A stretch of DNA of 20,400 nucleotides from Nitrospinota bacterium (GTDB taxonomy: Bacteria; Nitrospinota; Nitrospinia; JACRGO01): assembly GCA_016212295.1 (NCBI GenBank), contig JACRGO010000121.1:1-20400 (forward strand). The letters are read 5' to 3'. The notes beneath the pieces were generated by a model. It saw nothing but the letters and a program-made list of their open reading frames with translations. It searched no databases and was not told where the DNA came from. Both the position numbers and the translations under genes were made by a program. Shown here piece after piece: positions 14,693 through 20,400 of the stretch. Position 1 is the first letter of the stretch. Every line of letters starts with the position of its first letter.

Positions 14693-14796
14693 ACCGCGGA
14701 GACACAGAGGCGCGGAGATTTTTATAAAATGTTTTGGTTGTTGGGGCACGATGCCTCGCGCCCTTACCTTTCTCAGCGTCTTTGCGCCTCAGCGGT
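14693..14796. repeat. Palindrome between aclB and aclA
   Basis: The 26-base left arm (14693-14718, starting ACCGCGGAGACACAGAGG) and the right arm (14771-14796, ending GCGCCTCAGCGGT) are complementary at about 20 of 26 positions, with purine-for-purine differences. The centre holds a nested GGGGCACGATGCCTCGCGCCC-like hairpin. It interrupts an otherwise coupled two-gene operon and could attenuate aclA or stabilise the aclB message. Confidence 0.65.
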
Positions 14797-14824
14797 AAAA
14801 AATCATTCGTGTCCAGGTTTTCTA

Positions 14825-16099
14825 TCAAACCTCAATTCCTTTTTTGGCGGCCAGAAGCCTTCTTCCTTCACGCGCCATCCACTCATCAATCTTCAGGGCA
14901 TAGTTCACCACTTCAGACATGGCGCTGTCGTGCCCGAAGAAGCGGTAGGGCAGGCCAAGGGACTCCAGGGTGTCCTTCATATAAGCCATGCCACGGATGA
15001 GGTTGGGTCCGCCGCGTCCAACGACCACGAATATCGGCCTTGGGCCATAAGTGTTGAAGAACCACCGGAGCGCGTCCGCCATGGCCCTGAAGGTCTCGTA
15101 TATGTCCGTGTTGTTGGCCTTTCCGCCGATTATGAAAAGGACGTTGGACTGTCCAAGCCAGTATTTAAAAACTATCTGGGAGATCTGGAACATTTTTTCA
15201 TAGGGCGGGTTTCCGCCGAAGTCGGACGAGATGGTCGCCCTCTCGCCCAGAAGCTCTGTGACCAGGGCGTTTGCGCCGCCGCCGAAGGTGGGCGCGGTGA
15301 TGGTCCCCTTTTCGTTGATTACGAACACGTCGCTTTGCCCCTGGTAAGTCCGCAGTTGGTTGATTTCCTGCTCGAATTCGGAATAATCCGACGCGAATAA
15401 ATGGGCTGGTATGTCCAGCCGCTTCCAGGAAGGGTCGTCGATGTCAAAGGAGCACTTGAAGTCGCACGCCACAGGAACCAGTCTCCCCTGCGTGGTGGTT
15501 GACATGCGGACCGGATTGATTTCCAGCATGCTCATGCCGTAGTTGTTGTACAAGGTCCAAAGCCTGGACAGATTTTGCACCAGGGGACTGATGATCTCCT
15601 TGGGGGCGTTCAATTCTGCCAGGGCATTGGCCACGTGAAAGGATTTGAGCCCGGTCAGCGGGTCGAACGGAACAACCCGGATCTTGTCCTTTGGAAGCTC
15701 CTCGATGTCCATCCCGCCGTGATGGGTGATGGTCATAACCGGCGCGCGGTATTCCGTGCTGTCCGATATCGAAAAATACACCTCGTGCTCGGCCGGGACC
15801 CCTCCCTCGAAGGTGACGCCGTCGGCCTTGGACACGGTGTTTCCATGTGTGTGCTTGGCGAAATAGAGGCGCTCTTTTTCCTCCAGGGCCTTGGCTATGT
15901 CGCTTGCCCTGCCTATAAGCCCGGATTTTCCCTTCTTTCCGACCCCCCCCTTGAATATGGGTTTAATGAATATTTGCCCCTTTCTCTTGATCAAGTCCTT
16001 GATCTCGTCCACGCTTGCCTCTGGACCCAACACCTCGGCCGCTGGAAAATCCACGCGCCGCAAGAGTTTCGCCCCCCACAGAAGTCCGGTCAGTTGCAT
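14825..16099 (-). CDS. aclB: ATP-citrate lyase small subunit (ATP-grasp, succinyl-CoA-synthetase-beta-like)
   Basis: The 424-aa cytoplasmic subunit binds ATP and citrate and phosphorylates the AclA histidine. The N-terminal ATP-grasp part includes IFIKPIFKGGVGKKGKSGL (43-61), EHEVYFSISDS (104-114) and the metal-binding GMSMLEINPVR (188-198). The C-terminal CoA-ligase-like part includes TFGGGANALVTELLG (271-285), SDFGGNPPYEKM (292-303) and FIIGGKANNTDIYETFRAM. Length is close to the ~400 aa usual for AclB. GGGAGGA lies about 8 bases before the ATG. It precedes aclA on the same strand and is divergent from the DUF4912 gene. Confidence 0.9.
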   Translation of the reverse strand: MQLTGLLWGAKLLRRVDFPAAEVLGPEASVDEIKDLIKRKGQIFIKPIFKGGVGKKGKSGLIGRASDIAKALEEKERLYFAKHTHGNTVSKADGVTFEGGVPAEHEVYFSISDSTEYRAPVMTITHHGGMDIEELPKDKIRVVPFDPLTGLKSFHVANALAELNAPKEIISPLVQNLSRLWTLYNNYGMSMLEINPVRMSTTTQGRLVPVACDFKCSFDIDDPSWKRLDIPAHLFASDYSEFEQEINQLRTYQGQSDVFVINEKGTITAPTFGGGANALVTELLGERATISSDFGGNPPYEKMFQISQIVFKYWLGQSNVLFIIGGKANNTDIYETFRAMADALRWFFNTYGPRPIFVVVGRGGPNLIRGMAYMKDTLESLGLPYRFFGHDSAMSEVVNYALKIDEWMAREGRRLLAAKKGIEV

Positions 16100-16146
16100 T
16101 GATTATTTCCTCCCTGTATATATTCAGTTTATATAAAAAGTAGTAA

Positions 16147-16220
16147 CCGTTCACGGTTTCAGGTTCCGGGTTCCGGATTTTATAAAACCTTGACCCTTGA
16201 ACCCTTGAACCCGTGAACGG
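16147..16220. repeat. Palindrome in the divergent aclB/DUF4912 promoter region
   Basis: CCGTTCACGG (16147-16156) and the following GGTTCCGGGTTCCGG pair with GACCCTTGAACCCTTGAACC (16191-16210) and CCGTGAACGG (16211-16220), around an AT-rich centre ATTTTATAAAA. GAACCC words recur on the right arm. The position between divergent genes argues against a simple terminator role. Confidence 0.65.
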
Positions 16221-16327
16221 CTACATAAAGTACTATATAATAACAAATAATTTTTTTTATTCAAAGGCCGGTTTAATTTTTTTCGCCTTGCCTGGCGGGA
16301 TGTGAACTTCCTGCCGGAATTTTGGCA

Positions 16328-16356
16328 TTGACAAAATAGATATTCTCCTTTATAAA
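16328..16356 (+). promoter_or_regulatory. Near-consensus sigma-70 promoter of the DUF4912 gene
   Basis: Perfect -35 TTGACA (16328-16333), a 17-base spacer, and -10 TATAAA (16351-16356). Transcription should start near 16363, about 35 bases before the TTG start. This is the strongest promoter visible in the window. Confidence 0.8.
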
Positions 16357-16397
16357 AGAACCTCACTAAAGATGTGTGGGTTTGTTGGAGAGTGAAG

Positions 16398-17372
16398 TTG
16401 GCGTTGAAGAAAAAAACAAATAAAACCGGGCCAGGGCCACGAAAATTCTCTGTTGCCGGGGCGCGAAAGACCGTTAAAAAGGCCGTAAAAAAGAAGAGCG
16501 GCCTTAAAAAAACGAAGCCTGAAAAGGCGGCTGCAAAGGTACTAAAACCAAAAAAGGCGTCCAGGACTGCCCAGGCTTCCCGAAAGAAAAGTCCTTCCAG
16601 GAAAAAAACAGCAAAGGCGTCTCCCCCAAAAAAAGGGGCCGCCATAAAACCAATGGGACCTAAAACTCCGGCTGTAATTAAATCCAGGACGGCGATGTCC
16701 TTTAAGAAAAGGGCGTCGGCAACCCCGAAAAAGACGGCTATGCGCCCAATCCGGCGGGTCGCGCCGGCGCTCAAGGCCGGGCCGCGCCGGCCGTCTCCAT
16801 ACGAAAGTACCCCATACGCCACGGCCCCCAGGATCATGGCCTTGTTAAAGGACCCCAAATGGGCATATTGCTTTTGGGACTCCGGCAATGAGCAAAGGGA
16901 AAAGGCCGCCGGAAAGTTGGGATGTCCGGTCCGGGATGCGAAAACGGTTGTAAGGGTTTGGGACAGGACAGAGCCAGGTGACGTCACATACTTTGATATT
17001 GAGCCGGGAAAGGGAGCTGAAAGTTATTACATTAGATTGGACCAGAATAAACGCTATTCTCTTGAAATCGGGTTCTCCTCCCCCAAAGGAGCACTTTATT
17101 CCCTGGCCGGGACGGACGTAATCCAAACGCCGATGATAAGACCCGCGCTAAGGACAATAGCGCAGGCGGCAAGAGCGGAAAGCGCGGCGGGATTGGAAGC
17201 CCCTCTTCCTCAAGCGCCTCTTCCACTTGCCGGGAAGGCCGTATTTTTGCCGGAGGAAGAAAAGGAGTTTCTGCGCATCTACGCCCTCTCGCATGGAGTG
17301 GATGAAAGCGCCATTACGGAGGGCGGCGCATGGGAAATAGCCGGTGAACTTCCGTCTGTTTTTTCTTATTAA
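16398..17372 (+). CDS. DUF4912 protein with histone-H1-like basic tail
   Basis: About 324 aa from the TTG at 16398, which has GGAG 7 bases upstream; GTG starts at 16374 and 16392 fit the ribosome site less well. Residues 1-132 are a disordered Lys/Ala/Pro-rich tail resembling histone H1 (KKAVKKKSGLKKTKPEKAAA and similar). A DUF4912 domain follows (about 138-248): PYATAPRIMALLKDPKWAYC, then FWDS, VVRVWDRT, YYIRLDQNKRYSLEIGF and LAGTDVIQTP. The C-terminal ~75 residues are Ala/Pro-rich and then acidic, ending LPSVFSY. DUF4912 genes often sit next to GH57 genes, as here, so a role in alpha-glucan metabolism or its spatial organisation is possible; the biochemical function is not known to me. The tail could bind nucleic acid or an anionic polymer. 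Confidence 0.82.
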   Translation: MALKKKTNKTGPGPRKFSVAGARKTVKKAVKKKSGLKKTKPEKAAAKVLKPKKASRTAQASRKKSPSRKKTAKASPPKKGAAIKPMGPKTPAVIKSRTAMSFKKRASATPKKTAMRPIRRVAPALKAGPRRPSPYESTPYATAPRIMALLKDPKWAYCFWDSGNEQREKAAGKLGCPVRDAKTVVRVWDRTEPGDVTYFDIEPGKGAESYYIRLDQNKRYSLEIGFSSPKGALYSLAGTDVIQTPMIRPALRTIAQAARAESAAGLEAPLPQAPLPLAGKAVFLPEEEKEFLRIYALSHGVDESAITEGGAWEIAGELPSVFSY

Positions 17373-17417
17373 ATGCGCTTTAGAACATAGCTTCACAATT
17401 AATTAATGAAAAGCCTG

Positions 17418-17457
17418 GAACCACAAATTAGTGTCCATTAGTGTTAATTCGTGGTTC
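17418..17457. repeat. Palindrome between the DUF4912 and GH57 genes
   Basis: GAACCACAAATTA (17418-17430) is complementary to TAATTCGTGGTTC (17445-17457) at 12 of 13 positions. The loop GTGTCCATTAGTGT itself carries a repeated TTAGTGT word. It is followed by AT-rich TTTCAAATTTCAAAT up to the GH57 start. It may be a terminator or a processing site in a two-gene transcript. Confidence 0.65.
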
Positions 17458-17514
17458 AAATGCCTTTAATTTCAAATTTCAAATCTAAAATCTTAAATAT
17501 CTTCTAAAATTTCC

Positions 17515-19095
17515 TTGCCTAATCCAACAGGATACATAGCCCTTGTCCTGCACGCCCATCTTCCTTTTGTCCGGCACCCGGAACATGAGGAATTTCTGGA
17601 AGAGGACTGGCTGTACGAGGCCATCACCGAATCCTATCTGCCGCTGGTCCGCGTCCTTGGCCAACTGGCCTCGGACAAGGTCCCTTTCAGAATTGTCCTG
17701 TCCCTCTCCCCGACGCTTGTTTCCATGCTCAGGGACCCTCTTTTGCAAGGCCGCGCCCTGCGGTATATGGACAGGTCCATTGAACTGGCGGAAAAGGAGA
17801 TCAGGCGCACCCGCGAAAATCCGGAGCTTTGCGAATTGGCGGGCATGTACCATTCCAGGCTTTCCCAGGGAAGGGAGCTGTTTGCGGAATATGGCCATGA
17901 TCTGGCAGGCGCGTTCAAAAGACTCCAGGAGCTTGGCGCCCTGGAAATAATCACTTGCTCCGCCACCCATGCAATCCTTCCGCTGATAGCAGGGAATCCC
18001 AAGGCCGCCACGGCCCAAATCGGCCTTGCTGTTGAGCAATACCAGGAAATTTTTGGACGCAGGCCAATGGGGTTCTGGCTGCCGGAGTGCGCTTATGCGC
18101 CGGGCCTGGACGCCGCGCTCAAGGACTTCGGCATTAAATATTTTTTTCTTGAATCTCATGGACTGCTGAACGGCGCGCCCAGGCCGAAGTCCGGGACCTT
18201 CGCCCCTGTCCGCTGCCCTTCAGGGGTCCATGCCTTTGGCCGGGACATGGTCTCATCCCGCCAGGTATGGTGCGGCTTGACCGGATATCCAGGCGACGCG
18301 GATTACCGCGATTTTTACCGGGACATAGGGTTTGACCTTGACCCTGAGGAAATCCGCGGCCATATTCAGCCGGACGGCAAGAGGAAGTTCACCGGGATGA
18401 AATATTTCCGGGTCACTGGAAAGGACGAGAAAGAGGTTTATAACCGGAGATTGGCCTTGGAAAAGGCGGATCTGCATGCGGAAGATTTTTTGAGGAACCG
18501 CATCGCCCACGTTGAAAAGGCCGCGAAGGCGATAAGAAAAAAGCCGGTCCTTGTTTCCATGTTTGACGCGGAGCTCTTCGGGCACTGGTGGTTTGAAGGG
18601 CCTGAGTGGCTGGACTGTCTCGCGAGAAAGGCCCACGCCGGTTTCAAAACGCTGGAGTTCATCACCCCGTCTGACTATCTAGAGCGCCATCCAAGAGCCC
18701 AAAGGTCGGCCCCTGCCATGTCTTCATGGGGAGCGGGAGGATACTTCGAGGTGTGGTTGAATAATAAAACCGATTGGGTATACAAGCCTCTCAGGTCCGC
18801 CGTGGAACGAATCTCATCTCTTGCCAGTCGTTATAAGGACAGCAGTGGGTCAACGGAAAGGGCCTTGAACCAGGCATGCAGGGAACTGCTTCTGGCGCAA
18901 TCCAGCGACTGGCCCTTTCAAATGAAAATGGGCGCCGCGGCTGAGTACTCCGCGAAACGGGCGGCGGAGCACCTGGAAAATTTTAACCTGCTTTGCGACG
19001 CGGCGGAATCGGGCGATGTCGAGCTTTTAAGGCTCGCGGAGTTAGAGGAGCGGAACAATATTTTTCCTGGCTTGGATTTCAGGGTTTTTTGTTAA
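17515..19095 (+). CDS. GH57 family alpha-glucan branching-type enzyme
   Basis: The 526-aa protein belongs to the GH57 (DUF1957 C-terminal) group that includes thermophile and cyanobacterial 1,4-alpha-glucan branching enzymes; it would form alpha-1,6 branches in glycogen. The barrel starts with GYIALVLHAHLPFVRHPE (6-23). The candidate nucleophile is Glu191 in GFWLPECAYAPG and the acid/base is Asp351 in SMFDAELFGHWWFEGP. A helical C-terminal domain contains WGAGGYFEVWLNNKTDWVY and SSDWPFQMKMG, both typical. Length matches the family. The start is a TTG at 17515 without a clear ribosome site, immediately behind AT-rich repeat DNA; this start is tentative. It follows the DUF4912 gene by 142 bp. 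Confidence 0.9.
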   Translation: MPNPTGYIALVLHAHLPFVRHPEHEEFLEEDWLYEAITESYLPLVRVLGQLASDKVPFRIVLSLSPTLVSMLRDPLLQGRALRYMDRSIELAEKEIRRTRENPELCELAGMYHSRLSQGRELFAEYGHDLAGAFKRLQELGALEIITCSATHAILPLIAGNPKAATAQIGLAVEQYQEIFGRRPMGFWLPECAYAPGLDAALKDFGIKYFFLESHGLLNGAPRPKSGTFAPVRCPSGVHAFGRDMVSSRQVWCGLTGYPGDADYRDFYRDIGFDLDPEEIRGHIQPDGKRKFTGMKYFRVTGKDEKEVYNRRLALEKADLHAEDFLRNRIAHVEKAAKAIRKKPVLVSMFDAELFGHWWFEGPEWLDCLARKAHAGFKTLEFITPSDYLERHPRAQRSAPAMSSWGAGGYFEVWLNNKTDWVYKPLRSAVERISSLASRYKDSSGSTERALNQACRELLLAQSSDWPFQMKMGAAAEYSAKRAAEHLENFNLLCDAAESGDVELLRLAELEERNNIFPGLDFRVFC

Positions 19096-19104
19096 GGTAT
19101 TTGA

Positions 19105-19133
19105 TTGACAACTGTATCGAAACACGGTACGCT
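19105..19133 (+). promoter_or_regulatory. Predicted higBA promoter
   Basis: Perfect TTGACA (19105-19110), a 17-base spacer, and a weak TACGCT (19128-19133). Start of transcription near 19140 would place the toxin ATG (19142) at the very 5' end of the mRNA; no ribosome site precedes it. Confidence 0.55.
19114..19130 (+). promoter_or_regulatory. Candidate HigA operator
   Basis: The inverted repeat GTATCG-aaaca-CGGTAC (5 of 6 positions complementary) sits in the promoter spacer and overlaps the -10 element. This is where an autoregulating HTH antitoxin would be expected to bind. Confidence 0.4.
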
Positions 19134-19141
19134 CATTTTAT

Positions 19142-19420
19142 ATGATAAAAACTTTCAAGCATAGAAGCTTGAAGAGGTTGTATTATCATGCTGACCGTTC
19201 CCGCCTGCCGAGTGATCATATCAAACGTATTGAGGATATTCTTGCCCGGCTGGATGTGGCGGCAGTTCCAACGGACCTCGACTTGCCAGGTTATCGCCTA
19301 CATGCTCTGAAAGGTGCCTTAAAAGGTTTTTGGAGTGTCAAGGTTTCCGGTAATTGGCGAATTATTTTTCGATTAAAAGAAGGCGATGTTTTTGATGTGG
19401 ATTTGATTGATTACCACTAA
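19142..19420 (+). CDS. higB: HigB-family toxin (plasmid-maintenance killer type)
   Basis: This 92-aa protein of the RelE superfamily acts as a translation-dependent mRNA interferase in known HigB systems. Characteristic stretches are [62 protein letters not shown] and the C-terminal DVDLIDYH. All are typical and complete, so it is probably functional. The toxin gene precedes the antitoxin, as is normal for higBA. There is no visible Shine-Dalgarno sequence; a leaderless message is likely. Its TAA overlaps an upstream ATG of the next frame. Confidence 0.92.
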   Translation: MIKTFKHRSLKRLYYHADRSRLPSDHIKRIEDILARLDVAAVPTDLDLPGYRLHALKGALKGFWSVKVSGNWRIIFRLKEGDVFDVDLIDYH

Positions 19421-19434
19421 TGGAGGACAACACC

Positions 19435-19728
19435 ATGGCAATGAAAAACCCGCCTCACCCTGGCCGTTCCATCAAGGACGCCTGTCTGGATGAACTTGGG
19501 CTTTCAGTTACGGACGGAGCGCGTATACTTGGCGTGGCCCGGCACACCCTTTCCCGCGTAATAAATGGACAGGCCGGAATTTCTCCGGAAATGGCTATTC
19601 GGCTTGAAAAGGCTTTTGGCGCCGCCGCCGATAGCTGGTTGCGCATGCAAGCCGCTTATGACTTGGCGCGGGCAAGGAAAAATGAAGACCGGATTGATGT
19701 AAAGCGTTATGAAGCACAGCTTGTTTGA
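19435..19728 (+). CDS. higA: HigA-family HTH antitoxin
   Basis: The 97-aa XRE-type DNA-binding antitoxin contains [20 protein letters not shown] (typical HigA opening) and a helix-turn-helix, [20 protein letters not shown], then [18 protein letters not shown]. It should neutralise HigB and repress the shared promoter. I choose the ATG at 19435, with GGAGG 8 bases upstream, over the in-frame ATG at 19420 that overlaps the higB stop and has no ribosome site. Confidence 0.92.
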   Translation: MAMKNPPHPGRSIKDACLDELGLSVTDGARILGVARHTLSRVINGQAGISPEMAIRLEKAFGAAADSWLRMQAAYDLARARKNEDRIDVKRYEAQLV

Positions 19729-19776
19729 CTAAAAAAGGAAGGCGACGAAATCCCGGATTTTTCCACAAACACAAAA

Positions 19777-19850
19777 TGGCCTTTTATGACGGCGCGGGCA
19801 AATGAAAGCGAAGTGAAATAACGCCAAAGGCCAACGGTTTTTCTGTTTTT
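19777..19850 (+). terminator. Candidate terminator after higBA
   Basis: TGGCCTTT (19777-19784) pairs perfectly with AAAGGCCA (19826-19833), enclosing an inner GGCG (19791-19794) / CGCC (19822-19825) stem, followed by GGTTTTTCTGTTTTTTATT. The loop is large for a classic terminator. Confidence 0.4.
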
Positions 19851-20094
19851 TATTCTGAGTTAATACCGTGTAAGAATTTTTATGAAAATTTTGGCCCTTA
19901 ATAAATACAAATGCCTGGAACTTGCGGATGCCACGGAGGATGGGGGACTTTTAGTGGTTAGGTTAAAATGGCTTTTTTCGAAAATTAAAGCGTGTCCATG
20001 CAAAAAAAATTTATAGGCATATCGGATAATAAATCCATCTATTGAGCAAAAAAACAACCCTTTTTCTGAACTCTTTTTTCAAATATCTTAAAAT
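19851..20094. other. AT-rich intergenic region before the truncated ORF
   Basis: No gene is recognised. It contains ATAGGCATAT at 20013-20022, the inverse complement of ATATGCCTAT at 20260-20269. The two sites bracket the short ORF that follows and may be insertion-sequence ends or their remains. Confidence 0.4.
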
Positions 20095-20277
20095 ATGAAA
20101 AAAAACGAAAATTTTAACAACGAAAAACTGAAAAATGCGGTTTTAGAGTCTTTACGTTTCCAAGGTTTCCAGATTGGTGAGAATGGCATAAAAAAAAATG
20201 AAACCCCCTCCAAGACTAGTTTTAGGATGCTTCATAGGCTTTCGGTGGAAAATAAATTTATATGCCTATCCAGTTAG
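20095..20277 (+). pseudogene. Truncated ORF, possibly N-terminus of a DUF4338 (DruA-like) protein
   Basis: The 60-residue frame has the pattern LKNAVLESLRFQGFQIGENG followed by a LHRLSVENK segment. That is like the opening of DUF4338/DruA-type proteins, whose members normally run to several hundred residues. Similarity would end at about codon 55, where the sequence AAATTTATATGCCTATCCAG begins; this looks like the left boundary of the IS1595-type element whose transposase starts at 20317. No ribosome site precedes the ATG. The family suggestion is weak; the truncation reading is stronger. Confidence 0.4.
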
Positions 20278-20400
20278 CTCCTAATTTGATATACTCTGTT
20301 GCAAGAGGGTATTGCAATGGCGAAATCGTACAAAGAGCGGAGCCTATTGGATTTTCAGAAAGATTTTTCTACAGACGAAGCCTGTGCTAGGCACTTGGCC
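20260..20400 (+). mobile_element. IS1595-type insertion sequence, left part (continues beyond window)
   Basis: A transposase start at 20317 is preceded by about 55 bp of non-coding DNA beginning near ATATGCCTATCCAGTTAGC, a plausible terminal-repeat position. The right end lies outside the window, so the boundary and any target duplication cannot be confirmed. Confidence 0.55.
20317..20400 (+). CDS. IS1595-family transposase, N-terminal 28 codons
   Basis: The reading MAKSYKERSLLDFQKDFSTD EACARHLA matches the usual opening of ISXO2/IS1595-type DDE transposases (MAKxYKERTLxxFQxxFxTEEAC), which normally continues into a Cys4 zinc ribbon. AGAGGG lies about 7 bases before the ATG. The frame is open to the window edge and the gene is partial here. 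Confidence 0.75.
   Translation, partial: MAKSYKERSLLDFQKDFSTDEACARHLA

Noticed and set aside
17485-18159. Minus-strand frame opposite the GH57 gene
   Set aside because: It is the antisense shadow of a strongly supported GH57 coding region.
1-20400. CRISPR arrays, tRNA or rRNA genes
   Set aside because: No regularly spaced repeats, tRNA cloverleaf or rRNA-like segments were seen by eye; short-word intergenic repeats are irregular and palindromic, not array-like.

Overview
The window reads as chromosomal DNA of an uncultured, Gram-negative (diderm) bacterium. Coding GC is moderate to fairly high and the intergenic regions are AT-rich. An MCE/Mla lipid transporter implies an outer membrane. 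A linked two-subunit ATP-citrate lyase implies the reductive TCA cycle, so probably autotrophy. A ThiC paralogue coupled to cobD suggests anaerobic B12 lower-ligand synthesis. The large ATP-citrate lyase subunit and the GH57/DUF4912 pair would suit a Nitrospinota/Nitrospirota-like lineage, but that placement is inference.

Layout. Bases 1-133 are the 3' end of a group II intron (domains V and VI). On the minus strand, mlaE-mlaF-mlaD-pncB (3373 to 221) form a tight overlapping operon: a lipid ABC transporter followed by nicotinate phosphoribosyltransferase. A single-pass membrane protein of unknown function (4360-3728, minus) follows. Bases 4.4-9.0 kb are an accessory defence/addiction island. 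It holds a dead hicBA module (frameshifted hicB, hicA cut after about five codons and followed by a palindromic element), a fragment of a restriction-modification C-terminus, an intact RelE/ParE-type toxin-antitoxin pair, and a 1019-aa single-chain restriction-methylation enzyme with an AT-rich, apparently exchanged specificity region. The toxin-antitoxin pair lies between two direct copies of the restriction gene's 3' end.

On the plus strand a ThiC-family radical-SAM gene overlaps cobD (9369-11772). The ThiC homologue departs from canonical ThiC at several motifs. With cobD next to it, it is better read as a candidate 5-hydroxybenzimidazole synthase (BzaF); together the two would supply the lower ligand and the aminopropanol linker of cobamides. 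Convergent to it are aclB and aclA (minus, 16099 to 11940), which cleave citrate to acetyl-CoA and oxaloacetate. AclA is unusually long (903 aa) and has an altered lyase active-site signature. Divergent from aclB, behind a near-consensus sigma-70 promoter, is a DUF4912 protein with a histone-H1-like tail, then a GH57 alpha-glucan branching-type enzyme. The window ends with a higBA module, a truncated ORF and the first 28 codons of an IS1595-type transposase.

A striking feature is the intergenic DNA. At least seven gaps hold imperfect palindromes of about 40-125 bp. Each has its own repeated word, but all share the architecture of two complementary arms around a short AT-rich centre. Two of them (11807-11875 and 14693-14796) clearly share a word. 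One directly abuts the broken hicA gene, which suggests that such elements can insert.
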